Under the pieces are notes generated by a model. That model ran no database searches. It saw only the letters and a list, made by a program, of their open reading frames with translations, and was not told where the DNA came from. A stretch of 64,000 nt of DNA from Streptomyces sp. ASQP_92 (lineage in GTDB: Bacteria; Actinomycetota; Actinomycetes; Streptomycetales; Streptomycetaceae), in the NCBI RefSeq assembly GCF_025399895.1, contig NZ_JAODUA010000004.1:310001-374000 (forward strand). The letters run 5' to 3'. Below, in pieces: positions 17,967-27,082 of the stretch (within the stretch, counting starts at the first letter, position 1; every line of letters begins with the position of its first letter). Position numbers and translations under genes: made by a program.

Positions 17967-18910
17967 CCACCTCTCCCCGGTTGAGCATCGGCCTGCCCGT
18001 CTACAACGGCGAGCAGTACCTCGCCGAGTCGCTCGACGCCCTGCTCGGCCAGACCTACGAAGACTTCGAGCTGGTCATCTCCGACAACGCCTCGACCGAC
18101 GGCACGCAGGCCATCTGCCGCGCCTACGCGGCACGGGACGCGCGCATCCGCTACCTCCGGCTGCCCCGGAACATCGGCGCCGCACCCAACCACAACCATG
18201 TGTTCACCCAGTGCCGCGGCGAACTCTTCAAGTGGGCATCGCACGACGACCTGTACGCCCGCGATCTGCTGCGGCGCTGTGTGGCGGCGCTCGACGAGCG
18301 CCCGGAGGTGATTCTCGCCCACTCCGAGCAGGCGGTGATCGACGGCGACGGCAAGGTCAAGGTCCCCTACCGGTACGGGCTCGCCACGCACTCGCCGCAC
18401 GCCCCGGAGCGCTTCCGCAGCCTGCTGTTCGAGCCGGGCGGCGACGACTTCTACGGGGTGATGCGCGCCGATGTGCTGCGCCGGGTCAAGCCGCACGACA
18501 GCTACCACCACGCGGACCGCACGTTCGTCGCCGAGATCACCCTGCACGGCCCCTTCCACCAGGTGCCCGAGCTGCTGTACTTCCGCCGCGACCACCCCGA
18601 CCGCGCCGAGCGCGCCAACCCTTCGAAGCGTTCCCGCTGCGTCAATCTGGACCCGCGCCGGGCGGGCCCGCTGCATCCGACACCCCGGCTGCTCGCCGAG
18701 TACGTCGGGGGGTTCGCCTCGGCGATCAGGCGGGCGCCGCTGTCCTCGGCGGACCGGCGCGCCTGCTACGGACAACTGGCCGCGTGGATGACCAGCCGGC
18801 TCCGGCCCGGCGCGGGTGAGCGGGTCGAGGACCGCGTCCCGGTCGACCCGGCCGGGCTCGGCGTCGACGTCGACGCCCTCGTCGCGGGCAGGGAGGGACG
18901 GCAGGCATGA
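17963..18910 (+). CDS. Glycosyltransferase family 2
   Basis: GT-A fold enzyme of 315 residues. LSIGLPVYNGEQYLAESL and VISDNASTDGT mark the nucleotide-binding half. WASHDDLYAR near residue 92 carries the acidic metal-binding motif. It transfers a sugar with inversion, probably on the cytoplasmic face during repeat-unit assembly. There is no membrane segment. The start is TTG 17963 within a TTGA overlap, supported by an immediate match to the family N-terminus (TTSPRLSIGLPVYN). Confidence 0.9.
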   Translation: MTTSPRLSIGLPVYNGEQYLAESLDALLGQTYEDFELVISDNASTDGTQAICRAYAARDARIRYLRLPRNIGAAPNHNHVFTQCRGELFKWASHDDLYARDLLRRCVAALDERPEVILAHSEQAVIDGDGKVKVPYRYGLATHSPHAPERFRSLLFEPGGDDFYGVMRADVLRRVKPHDSYHHADRTFVAEITLHGPFHQVPELLYFRRDHPDRAERANPSKRSRCVNLDPRRAGPLHPTPRLLAEYVGGFASAIRRAPLSSADRRACYGQLAAWMTSRLRPGAGERVEDRVPVDPAGLGVDVDALVAGREGRQA

Positions 18911-20145
18911 CGTCACCGGATCAACTCCCGCTGCGTGTGGGCGTGTTCGGGCTGCTCGGCTCCGGCAACCTCGGCAACGACGGATCCCTCGAGGCCGTGC
19001 TCGGCCATCTGCGCGCCGAGCACCCGGAGGCGGTCGTGGACGCGCTGTGCGGCGGGCCCGAGACCGTCGCCAGCCGCTACGGGATTCCCGCGACGCGGCT
19101 GCACTGGTACCGCGCGGAGTACCGGACCGCTTCCCGTCTGGGTGCGATCGCGGCCAAGGGGCTCGGCAAACTCGTCGACGCCGCGCGCACCGCGGCCTGG
19201 GTGCGGCGGCACGACGTGGTGATCGTGCCGGGCATGGGCGTCCTGGAGGCGACGCTGCCGCTGCGTCCCTGGGGTTTCCCGTACGCGCTGTTCCTGCTCT
19301 GCGCGAGTGGCCGGCTGCTCGGCAACCGCGTCGCGCTGGTGGGCGTCGGCGCCGCCCCGATCGCCAGCCGGCCGACCCGGGCCCTGGTGCGCTGGTCGGC
19401 GCGGCTCGCCACATACCGCTCGTACCGCGACGCCCTGTCCCGTGACGCGATGCGGGCCATGGGCGTGGACACCGCGCGCGACGAGGTGTATCCAGATCTC
19501 GCGTTCGCCCTGCCGACGCCACGCGCGAGCGCACCCGCGGGGCCGCCGGGCGCGGTCTGCGTCGGTGTCATGGACTACCACGGCAGCGACGACGACCGCG
19601 CCCGCGCCGAGGCGATCCATCGGCGCTATCTCGACGGGACGACCCGGTTCGTCCGCGCGCTGGTCGAGGACGGCAGGCCGGTCCGGCTGATCGTCGGCGA
19701 CGAGGTGGATCGTCCGGTGGTCGCCGCGATCCTCGCCGCGGTGCCCTCCCCGCTGGTCACCGCCGCCGAAGCATCCTCCCTCTCCGACCTGATGGCGGAG
19801 ACGGCGGCCGCCGACAGTGTGGTGGCGACGCGCTACCACAACCTGGTCTGCGCCTTGAAGGTCGGTACGCCGACGCTGGCGCTCAGCTACGCGGCGAAGA
19901 GCGACGCGCTCATGGACCGGATGGGCCTGGCCGCCTACTGCCACCCGGCCCGCGAGGTCGACGCGGACCGGCTCCTCGATCAGTTCCGGTCCCTGGAGCG
20001 GAGATCGGCGGAGCTGCGCCAGGTACTCGCCGAACGCAACCTCGTCGCCCAACGCCAACTCGACCGCCAGTTCGCCGAGTTGACCGAGGTCCTTTTCCCT
20101 ACGACGGAACGCACGCACATCCACGCCCTGCCGGAGGTTTCATGA
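18907..20145 (+). CDS. Polysaccharide pyruvyl transferase family protein
   Basis: Protein of 412 residues resembling the CsaB/WcaK pyruvyl transferase family. It has the N-terminal GVFGLLGSGNLGNDGSLEA, a central VIVPGMGVLE, and a C-terminal VATRYHNLVCALKVGTP stretch that corresponds to the family's conserved RxHxx..A region (here RYHNL). Members add ketal pyruvate from PEP to glycans, giving a negative charge and sometimes an anchor for SLH-type proteins. In this operon it would decorate the repeat unit. ATGA overlaps join it to both neighbours. Confidence 0.85.
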   Translation: MTSPDQLPLRVGVFGLLGSGNLGNDGSLEAVLGHLRAEHPEAVVDALCGGPETVASRYGIPATRLHWYRAEYRTASRLGAIAAKGLGKLVDAARTAAWVRRHDVVIVPGMGVLEATLPLRPWGFPYALFLLCASGRLLGNRVALVGVGAAPIASRPTRALVRWSARLATYRSYRDALSRDAMRAMGVDTARDEVYPDLAFALPTPRASAPAGPPGAVCVGVMDYHGSDDDRARAEAIHRRYLDGTTRFVRALVEDGRPVRLIVGDEVDRPVVAAILAAVPSPLVTAAEASSLSDLMAETAAADSVVATRYHNLVCALKVGTPTLALSYAAKSDALMDRMGLAAYCHPAREVDADRLLDQFRSLERRSAELRQVLAERNLVAQRQLDRQFAELTEVLFPTTERTHIHALPEVS

Positions 20146-20705
20146 AGGCGATCGAGGTCCCCGAGATCGACGGCGCGTATCTCTTCGAACCGACGCCGTA
20201 TGCCGACGAACGCGGCTTCTTCTGCCGCACTTTCGACGCCGACGTCATCCGTGCGGTGGGCCTCGACCCGGCCGCCTTCATCCAGGACAGCGTGTCCCGT
20301 TCGGTACGGGGCGTACTGCGTGGCCTGCATCTGCGCTCGGGCGCCGGTGAGGCCAAGCTGGTGCGGTGCTCGCACGGCGCGATCTTCGACGTCGTCGTGG
20401 ACCTGCGCCCCGACTCCCCCACCTATCGCGGTGTGGCGTCCTTCGAGCTGTCCGGCGAGACACAGGTGACCCTGTACATCCCGGCCGGGTGCGCACACGG
20501 CTTCCAGGCGCTGACCGAGACCGCCGACACCTCGTACCGGATCGACCGCCCGCATGATCCGGCCGAGGACGTGACGATCGCGTTCGACGACCCGGAGCTC
20601 TCCATTCCCTGGCCACTGCCGGTCACATCGATGTCCCAGCGGGACCGGCAGGCGCCGACGCTCGACGAGGCCCTCAACCAAGCCCTCAAGCAAAGGGAGA
20701 GGTGA
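20142..20705 (+). CDS. dTDP-4-dehydrorhamnose 3,5-epimerase family protein (RmlC-like)
   Basis: Cupin-fold protein of 187 residues with RGVLRGLHLRSG (catalytic His near residue 63), FDVVVDLRPDSPTY and YIPAGCAHGFQAL, all RmlC hallmarks. It epimerises a 4-keto nucleotide sugar at C-3 and/or C-5. No rmlA, rmlB or rmlD partner is visible here, so it probably serves the dedicated sugar pathway of this operon rather than general rhamnose supply. It starts with ATG inside an ATGA overlap. Confidence 0.88.
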   Translation: MKAIEVPEIDGAYLFEPTPYADERGFFCRTFDADVIRAVGLDPAAFIQDSVSRSVRGVLRGLHLRSGAGEAKLVRCSHGAIFDVVVDLRPDSPTYRGVASFELSGETQVTLYIPAGCAHGFQALTETADTSYRIDRPHDPAEDVTIAFDDPELSIPWPLPVTSMSQRDRQAPTLDEALNQALKQRER

Positions 20706-20712
20706 AGCCGGC

Positions 20713-22083
20713 GTGGACACCGAGCTGCCCCAACCCACCGATCTGCCCCAACTCACCGAAGACAGCGGGGAGTTCCGCCTCCCGCGATCACGACTGGCGA
20801 ACGAGCGGCTGCACGCCCTGATCCCCGGCGGCGCACACACCTACGCCAAGGGCGACGACCAGTACCCCGAGCATCTCGCCCCGGTCATCAGCCACGGCCG
20901 CGGTGCCCATGTGTGGGACATCGACGGCAACCGCTATGTCGAGTACGGCTCCGGTCTGCGCTCGGTCAGTCTCGGCCACGCCCACCCCCGCGTGATCGAG
21001 GCGGTGCGGCGGGAACTCGACCGCGGCAGCAACTTCGTCCGGCCGTCCATCGTGGAACTGGAGGCCGCCGAACGCTTCCTCGCCACCGTGCCGACGGCGG
21101 ACATGGTGAAGTTCGCGAAGAACGGTTCCGATGTCACCACCGCGGCCGTCCGTCTCGCGCGCGCCGTCACCGGGCGGCCGCGGGTGGCCATCTGCGGCGA
21201 CCATCCGTTCTTCTCCGTCGACGACTGGTTCATCGCCACCACGCCGATGTCCGCGGGCATTCCGGCGACGGCCGCCGAACTCACCGTCGCGTTCCCCTAC
21301 GGGGACCTGGCCGCCACCGAGGAGTTGCTCACCCGGTACCAGGACGAGGTCGCCTGCCTCATCCTCGAACCCGCCACCCACACCGAGCCACCGCCCGGAT
21401 ACCTCGAAGGCCTGCGCGCGGTGGCCGACCGGCACGGCTGTGTCCTGATCTTCGACGAGATGATCACCGGCCTCCGCTGGTCCGCGGCGGGCGCCCAGGG
21501 CCTGTACGGCGTCGTGCCCGACCTCTCCACGTTCGGCAAGGCGCTGGGCAACGGATTCGCCGTGGCCGCGCTGGCGGGGCGGCGCGAACTGATGGAGCGG
21601 GGCGGCCTGCGCGACACCCGCGACCGCGTGTTCCTGTTGTCCACCACCCATGGTGCGGAGACACACTCACTGGCCGCCGCCATGGCCGTGCAAGCCACCT
21701 ACGTCCAGGAAGGCATCACCGCTCAACTGCACGCACTGGGCGAGCACTTGGCGGACGGCGTCCGCGACGCCGCGGACGCCATGGGCGTCGGCGACCACAT
21801 CGTCGTACGGGGCCGGGCCAGCAACCTGGTGTTCGCCACCCTCGACCAGCACGGACAGCCCTCGCAGCCCTACCGGACCCTGTTCCTGCGGCAGCTCCTC
21901 GCCGGCGGTGTGCTGGCCCCGTCGTTCGTGGTCAGCAGCGCACTGAGTGAGGCCGACATCGACCACACCGTCGACGTGGTGGCCCAGGCATGCGCCGCGT
22001 ACCGCAAGGCACTCGACGCCGACGACCCCGCCCCTTGGCTGAGGGGACGACCGGTGAAGCCCGTATTCCGCCGCCTGGCGTGA
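20713..22083 (+). CDS. Class III PLP-dependent aminotransferase, glutamate-1-semialdehyde aminomutase-like
   Basis: PLP enzyme of 456 residues with fold-type I motifs: GSGLRSVSLGHAHPRV, the cofactor Asp in FDEMITGLRW, and the Schiff-base lysine K276 in FGKALGNGF. It resembles glutamate-1-semialdehyde 2,1-aminomutase, but such paralogues in polysaccharide clusters are used on sugars or small acids, and heme genes are absent here. GTG 20713 lies 7 bp after the epimerase stop, with AAAGGGAGAGG just upstream as ribosome-binding site. It is the last gene of the operon; no strong hairpin is seen between it and the convergent PAP2 gene 23 bp away. Confidence 0.87.
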   Translation: MDTELPQPTDLPQLTEDSGEFRLPRSRLANERLHALIPGGAHTYAKGDDQYPEHLAPVISHGRGAHVWDIDGNRYVEYGSGLRSVSLGHAHPRVIEAVRRELDRGSNFVRPSIVELEAAERFLATVPTADMVKFAKNGSDVTTAAVRLARAVTGRPRVAICGDHPFFSVDDWFIATTPMSAGIPATAAELTVAFPYGDLAATEELLTRYQDEVACLILEPATHTEPPPGYLEGLRAVADRHGCVLIFDEMITGLRWSAAGAQGLYGVVPDLSTFGKALGNGFAVAALAGRRELMERGGLRDTRDRVFLLSTTHGAETHSLAAAMAVQATYVQEGITAQLHALGEHLADGVRDAADAMGVGDHIVVRGRASNLVFATLDQHGQPSQPYRTLFLRQLLAGGVLAPSFVVSSALSEADIDHTVDVVAQACAAYRKALDADDPAPWLRGRPVKPVFRRLA

Positions 22084-22106
22084 CGCGACCGGGCCTTGAT
22101 GGTGCG

Positions 22107-22799
22107 TCAGGGGCCTTTGATTACGGGCCACTTGACCATCCGGTCGACCACCAACCCCACCACCGGCACCACCACCAGCGCGGTGCACCAGCCACCCAGG
22201 ACGTCGGTCGGGTAGTGCGCTCCCAGCGCTACCTGAGCCCAGCCCATGGCGGCGCCGGCCACCAGCGCCACGCCGCCCACGAGCAGCGTTCCGGCCGCCC
22301 TGCCGAGCCCGAGCCGGCCGGCCGCGAGCAGCGCCGCCATGAGGGCGAGCGCGGTGAGGAAGGCGGTGTGTCCGCTCGGGTAGGACAGATTGCCGCCGTG
22401 GATGGTGCGCCCCACAAGGTGCTTGCCCAGCGTGGCCGCCCCCACGGTCGCTCCGACACCGACCACGATGAACACCGCCGCACGCGACGACCTGACCAAC
22501 AGACAACCGGCCAGGGCGGCCGCCACCAGCACAGCGGATCCGGTGGGCTCCCCCAAGGAGTCCAGGGCCAGGGCGACTTGGCGCCACGACGGCGACACGT
22601 CGTCCGCCAGGGGCCGCGCCCACAGATCAAGCCCGCCCGGGCTGTCATGGCCGGAGTAGAGGACGCCGAGCAGGACCACCACCACCGCGGCGAGCACCGC
22701 GACGATTGCGAGCCATGCACGCAATGGCGCGGGCACTATCGCGGACGCCCCGACGGGCCGCGACCGGCCGGTCATGCGCCCACCGCGTTCGGCCGCCAT
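22107..22799 (-). CDS. PAP2 family membrane phosphatase
   Basis: Membrane protein of 230 residues with about six hydrophobic segments and the PAP2 acid-phosphatase motifs: KHLVGRTIHGG, PSGH and an ALGAHYPTDV block supplying the catalytic His and Asp. Substrates in this family are lipid phosphates such as phosphatidate or undecaprenyl pyrophosphate. Being convergent with a polysaccharide operon, undecaprenyl pyrophosphate recycling is attractive but unproven. ATG 22775 has a better upstream GGTGGG than ATG 22799, so the protein may be 8 residues shorter. Confidence 0.85.
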   Translation of the reverse strand: MAAERGGRMTGRSRPVGASAIVPAPLRAWLAIVAVLAAVVVVLLGVLYSGHDSPGGLDLWARPLADDVSPSWRQVALALDSLGEPTGSAVLVAAALAGCLLVRSSRAAVFIVVGVGATVGAATLGKHLVGRTIHGGNLSYPSGHTAFLTALALMAALLAAGRLGLGRAAGTLLVGGVALVAGAAMGWAQVALGAHYPTDVLGGWCTALVVVPVVGLVVDRMVKWPVIKGP

Positions 22800-23122
22800 G
22801 CCGTGGTTCGCCGCACCGCCCCGGTCATCACGACGAGCATCCCCTCACCCTCCCCACCCGGACGGGTATCGACCACCCGGCCGCGCCCGGACACGAGGGA
22901 GCCTATTGCGGGGCGAGCAGGGCGCGAAAGGATGTCGGCGCGTCGTCACCGACGCAGACGCGGCGCACTGGACCAGGCTCGACGCCGTCGGCAGGCCGCA
23001 ACCCCGCACCGTCCGCCAACTAACGTGACAAGCAGAGCAGTTACTCCATCGCCGCGAGGCCAGCCACTCCGTAGAGTCGTGGTCGACGACGGGGGTCCGG
23101 CGCGCGGTGGTGAGGAGGCACG
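22800..23122. other. Intergenic region without recognised gene
   Basis: Divergent spacer between the PAP2 gene and the acetyltransferase. Open frames here are short and lack ribosome-binding sites. The only signal I see is the GAGGAGG at about 23111-23117 serving the GTG at 23123. Promoters for both flanking genes should lie here, but I could not assign -35/-10 boxes. Confidence 0.5.
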
Positions 23123-23686
23123 GTGATCACATGGCGGAGGGTGACCGAAGAGGACTTCGGGCTGCTGCGGAGCTGGCTCAGGGAACCGCACGTGGCCCGT
23201 TGGTGGTGTCACGAGACCTCCGCGGAAGCGGTCGCTCGTGACTTCGGGCCGGCGGCGCGTGGTGAGGAGCCGTCAGAGGATCTGCTGGTCCTGCTGGACG
23301 GTGTGCCGGTCGGCCTGGTGCAGCGGTGCCGGTTCGCGGACTACCCCGAATATCTCGCGGAGCTGGCAGGGCAGGTGGACGTTCCCGAAGGGGCGGTCAG
23401 CATCGACTACCTTCTCGGCGACCCGGCACGCGTGGGGCAGGGACTCGGCCCCCGCGTCATCCGGGCGATCGTGCGGGCCACTTGGACCGACCACCCGGAC
23501 GCGTCGGCCGTCGTCGTTCCCGTCCACGCGGACAACCGCGCGTCGTGGCGTGCCCTCGAAAAGGTCGGACTGCTCAGGGTCGGCAGTGCCGAACTGGCCC
23601 CTGACAACCCGGCCGACAGCCGCGCCCACTACGTGTACCGCATCACCAGGCCCACGAGTGAGGCCCAGCACGACAGCCCTGGCTGA
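23123..23686 (+). CDS. GNAT acetyltransferase, AAC(6')-like
   Basis: Protein of 187 residues with the layout of the acetyltransferase subgroup that includes aminoglycoside 6'-N-acetyltransferases and siderophore acetylases: WLREPHVARWW near the start, IDYLLGDPARVGQGLG as the acetyl-CoA loop (about 93-108), and HADNRASWRALEKVGL near 133-148. Drug acetylation is possible but not shown. The GTG start has a strong GAGGAGG 5 bp upstream. The gene is convergent with the P450 gene, with only 12 bp between stops. Confidence 0.85.
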   Translation: MITWRRVTEEDFGLLRSWLREPHVARWWCHETSAEAVARDFGPAARGEEPSEDLLVLLDGVPVGLVQRCRFADYPEYLAELAGQVDVPEGAVSIDYLLGDPARVGQGLGPRVIRAIVRATWTDHPDASAVVVPVHADNRASWRALEKVGLLRVGSAELAPDNPADSRAHYVYRITRPTSEAQHDSPG

Positions 23687-23698
23687 CCCGGCTCACGC

Positions 23699-24946
23699 CT
23701 ACGGCACCGGGCACCGCGTCAACCGGATACGCAACCGCCGCACGCGGCGGGCAACGAAGCCGAAGGTGTAGGTGACCCGCTCCTCGACCAGTACGGGCCT
23801 GGCGGACCACAGGGCCGACAGCATGAGCTGCGCTTCCATACGGGCCAGGGGCGCGCCGAGGCAGAAGTGGGCGCCCAGGCCGAACGCGAGGTTGCGGCCC
23901 CCGCGTCGGAGGTCCAGGCGGTGGGGGTCCGGGTAGACCAGGGGGTCGCGGTTGGCGGCGTTGAGCATCAACGTGAGAATCGTGCCCCGGGGGACCGGCG
24001 TCCCGCCCACCCGGGCATCGGTCAGGGCGGTGCGCACGGCGATGTGGACGGGCGGTTCGAACCGCAGCAGCTCCTCGACAGCCGTCGCCATGGCATCGGC
24101 GTCGGCATGGGTGGCGTCGAGGACGCTGCTCTCCTCGGGATGGGTGAGCAGGGTGTGCAGGCCGTTCGCGATGAGCCCGACCGTTGTCTCGTAGCCCGCC
24201 GCGATGAGCTGTCCGCAGGTCGCGACGGCCTCGCTCAGCTTGACGGGGTCGTCCTTGCGCGCGATGCCCCGGGCGAGTTGGCCGATGACGCTGGTGGCGC
24301 GGTCGTCGGGCGCACGCCGCAGGAGTTGGGTGAAGGTGCGGACGAAGTCGGTGCGGGCCCGGGTGATGGCGGCGCGGGCGGCGGGATCGGTGGCCTGCTG
24401 CGGGTCCATGCCGCGCACGAGGAGTTCCGCCATGTCCACGAAGTGGTGCTCGTAGCCGGGTGGCAGGCCCAGGACGTCGGAGAGGACCGAGGCGGCGAGC
24501 GGCCGGGCGAGGTCGGCGACCACGTCCACTTCCCGTCGCTGCCAGGCCTTGCCGGCGAGTTCGTGTACGTACTGCTCGATCCTGGGTGCGAGCCGGGCGC
24601 CGGCCCGCGCGGTGAAGGCTCCGCTGACCCTGCCGCGCTGGATGTCGTGGTCGGGCGGGTCGGTCAGGAGGAAGGACCGGGCGGGCACGCCATAGGCGGT
24701 GATGTCACGAGCGGTGGCGGCGCCGTGTCCGAACCGGGGATCGCGCAGCACCTCGGCGCACTCGGCATGACCGAGGAGGACCAGCGCGCCTGACGGGGTG
24801 CGGTGAACGGGGCCGGATCTGCTGCGCAGAGGTTCGGTGAACCCGTTGGGATCGGCTCGGTAGGCCTCGCTGGCCGTGTCGCAGTTCACTTGCTGCGCGA
24901 TGAGGTCGGGCCAGGAGACCGGGTCTGCGATGCGCGTGTTCTGCAT
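23699..24946 (-). CDS. Cytochrome P450
   Basis: Soluble bacterial P450 of 415 residues. The I-helix oxygen-activation motif AGYETT, the K-helix ELLR (ExxR) and the heme loop FGLGAHFCLG with Cys at about residue 362 are all intact. It hydroxylates or couples an unknown substrate using an external ferredoxin; no redox partner is encoded nearby. I chose ATG 24946 (MQNTRIADP); an in-frame GTG at 24991 adds 15 residues, and neither has a clear ribosome-binding site. It is divergent from the DHA2 exporter across 143 bp, suggesting joint control with the exporter-ACP-ketosynthase genes. Confidence 0.9.
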   Translation of the reverse strand: MQNTRIADPVSWPDLIAQQVNCDTASEAYRADPNGFTEPLRSRSGPVHRTPSGALVLLGHAECAEVLRDPRFGHGAATARDITAYGVPARSFLLTDPPDHDIQRGRVSGAFTARAGARLAPRIEQYVHELAGKAWQRREVDVVADLARPLAASVLSDVLGLPPGYEHHFVDMAELLVRGMDPQQATDPAARAAITRARTDFVRTFTQLLRRAPDDRATSVIGQLARGIARKDDPVKLSEAVATCGQLIAAGYETTVGLIANGLHTLLTHPEESSVLDATHADADAMATAVEELLRFEPPVHIAVRTALTDARVGGTPVPRGTILTLMLNAANRDPLVYPDPHRLDLRRGGRNLAFGLGAHFCLGAPLARMEAQLMLSALWSARPVLVEERVTYTFGFVARRVRRLRIRLTRCPVP

Positions 24947-25089
24947 GACGTGTGACTGTAGGGGCCGCTCCGCTCCCGGCCGTCGAGCCACGTCGCGCCG
25001 TGCGTCGGCATTCGAAGGTATTCGCCTGCCCTTCCTTTGGCCGCATGTGGTGCCCGGGTCGGCCGCGCCGTCGGTGGTTCGCTGGCCCC

Positions 25090-26694
25090 ATGGCTGAATT
25101 CATGGCGGTCGAAGGCCGTCCCCGGGACGCGGCGGAACGGGCGGGAGGGCTGACCGCGCGGCGCCGGTGGGCGGCCGCGCTCACCGTGTGCCTGGGGCTC
25201 TTTCTGCTCGGGCTGGATCTGACCGTGCTGAATGTGGCCGTCCCCGACCTGCGGGACGACCTGAACGCGAGCATGCGGCAGACCCAGTGGATCGTGGACG
25301 CCTATGTACTGGCCCTGGGCGGGTTGGTGCTGACCAGCGGAGGGCTCACCGACCGCATGGGGCGACGGCGCGCGTTCGTCGCGGGCCTTGTCGTCTGCGC
25401 CGTCTCCTCGGCCGCGGGCGGCCTCGTCCACTCCCCCGGGCAGATCATCGCCACCCGCGCCGGCATGGGCGTGGGCGCCGCTCTCCTGATGCCGGCGACG
25501 CTGTGCATCATCACCGACCTCTTTCCCGACCCCGCACCACGCCGCGGTGCGATCGCCCTGTGGGCGGCGGTCGGAGGTCTGGGCGGTGCCTGCGGCCCCG
25601 TTGTCGGCGGCCGGCTGGTGGAAACGACGTCCTGGCGTGCCGCCTTCTGGGTCAACATTCCCATCGCCACCCTCGCCCTCATCCTGGCGCTGGCACTTGT
25701 CCCCGCCGACCCGCCCCGTTCCTCCCCCGCACATCCCCGCTTCGACGTGCCGGGCGCCGTGCTTTCGGCGAGCGGGCTGCTGGTCCTGGTGTGGGCCGTC
25801 ATCGAGAGCCCCGGCCGCGGCTGGACGGATCCGCTCACGCTCTGCGCCTACGCGGTGGCGGGGCTGCTGCTCGCCGGTTTCCTCGTCGTGGAACACCGCA
25901 GCGACGCGCCGGTTCTGCCGTTGGCCCTGGTGCGTCCGGCGCGGGTCAGTACGGCGGCCCTGGCGCTGGCCATGATGTCGTTCGCTCTGTTCGGCGCGCT
26001 CTTCGTGGTCACCCTGTATCTCCAGGGGGTGCTGGGTTACACGCCCTGGCAGGCCGGGCTGCGGGTGCTGCCCCTGCCCGCCGGGCTCATGGCGGGCGCG
26101 GCGGTGTCGCTGTGGGTCACGTCCCGCCGCGGTGAGAAGAGCAGTGTGCTGCTCGGGCTCATCACCGTGGTGGGCGCGTTCGGGTTCCTGTCGTACACGT
26201 CCACCGGGTCCGGCTACGGACGTCTTCTGGTCTTCCTCGTCCTGAGCGGTGCCGGCGCGGGGCTGACCGCGGCGGCCACAACTGCCTGCGTGATGAACGC
26301 CGTTCCGCCGTCACATGCCGGGCTTGGCTCGTCGGTCAACGACGCCACCCGTCAGGTCGGTGCCGCGCTCGGCGTCGCCGTACAGGGCTCCCTTCTCTCC
26401 AGCACGTACACCAGTCGGCTCGACGACACCTTCGCGCACGCCCGCGCTCCCCTCCCCCCGCGGATCGCGAACGCCTCGGACAACGTGCTGTCGGCCGCGG
26501 CGATCGCCCGTCGGCTGCCGCCGGGAGCACGGGAGCGGCTGCGCGCGGCGGCGGCGGACGCGTTCGTGCACGGGATGTCGCATGCCGCGCTTGCCGCGGC
26601 CGCCGTGACGCTGGCTGCGTTCCTCTTCACCCTGTTCCGGCTCCCGGGCCGCGCCCCGGCCGAGGCGGCCTCAAGTGGTCCGCCAGTTCAGTGA
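25090..26694 (+). CDS. DHA2 family MFS drug/metabolite exporter
   Basis: Membrane protein of 534 residues with about 14 transmembrane helices. The first helix reads GLFLLGLDLTVLNVAVPDL, the intracellular loop LTDRMGRRRAF, and motif C is GPVVGGRLVETTSWRAAFWVNIP, typical of EmrB/QacA-type proton antiporters. It likely exports a toxic compound or the product of the adjacent P450/ketosynthase genes. ATG 25090 is preferred since upstream codons do not resemble the family; ATG 25102 is an alternative. The ACP gene follows after 94 bp. Confidence 0.88.
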   Translation: MAEFMAVEGRPRDAAERAGGLTARRRWAAALTVCLGLFLLGLDLTVLNVAVPDLRDDLNASMRQTQWIVDAYVLALGGLVLTSGGLTDRMGRRRAFVAGLVVCAVSSAAGGLVHSPGQIIATRAGMGVGAALLMPATLCIITDLFPDPAPRRGAIALWAAVGGLGGACGPVVGGRLVETTSWRAAFWVNIPIATLALILALALVPADPPRSSPAHPRFDVPGAVLSASGLLVLVWAVIESPGRGWTDPLTLCAYAVAGLLLAGFLVVEHRSDAPVLPLALVRPARVSTAALALAMMSFALFGALFVVTLYLQGVLGYTPWQAGLRVLPLPAGLMAGAAVSLWVTSRRGEKSSVLLGLITVVGAFGFLSYTSTGSGYGRLLVFLVLSGAGAGLTAAATTACVMNAVPPSHAGLGSSVNDATRQVGAALGVAVQGSLLSSTYTSRLDDTFAHARAPLPPRIANASDNVLSAAAIARRLPPGARERLRAAAADAFVHGMSHAALAAAAVTLAAFLFTLFRLPGRAPAEAASSGPPVQ

Positions 26695-26788
26695 TTTTGG
26701 CGAGCGGGCGGGTGTCCCGGGCGTGATGCGGGGGCGTCGCCGATATCACAGGGGGCGTCGCACGGTCCGTACCGGCAGAAAGGCCGCC

Positions 26789-27082
26789 TTGACCACCTCA
26801 GAAGTCACCTTCACCGAAGAGTCGCTCAAGACCATCGTCGTGGAGGAGTTCGAGATCTCCGCCAGCCAACTGACCGAGGACGCCACCCTCGAAGAACTCG
26901 GCCTCGATTCGCTGGGGCTTCTGGAACTCCTGGTGGCCATCGAAGCGCAGACGCACAAGGAGATCTCCAGCCTCGACCTGCCGATCTCCCCCAGCACCCC
27001 GTACCACGAGGCCGCTCGCGTCGTCACCCGGGCCGTGGCGGAGGCACCCGTCGTCGGCTCCGGCGATCTGGTCACGGGGTGA
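26789..27082 (+). CDS. Acyl carrier protein
   Basis: Acidic 97-residue carrier protein with the phosphopantetheine attachment motif LGLDSLGLLELL (Ser near residue 47). The start is a TTG at 26789 with AGAAAGG about 6 bp upstream, giving MTTSEVTFTEESL; earlier in-frame codons form an arginine-rich stretch unlike an ACP. It would tether acyl or polyketide intermediates as thioesters for the ketosynthase, whose GTG overlaps its stop (GTGA). Being next to a single ketosynthase with no other PKS genes, it is a dedicated carrier rather than the housekeeping AcpP. Confidence 0.87.
   Translation: MTTSEVTFTEESLKTIVVEEFEISASQLTEDATLEELGLDSLGLLELLVAIEAQTHKEISSLDLPISPSTPYHEAARVVTRAVAEAPVVGSGDLVTG

Noticed and set aside
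20713..22083. Heme biosynthesis gene hemL
   Set aside because: Sits at the end of a polysaccharide operon and no other hem gene is nearby; a paralogue is more likely.
23123..23686. Naming the acetyltransferase an aminoglycoside resistance gene
   Set aside because: Fold subgroup fits, but substrate cannot be read from sequence; siderophore and other acetylases share it.
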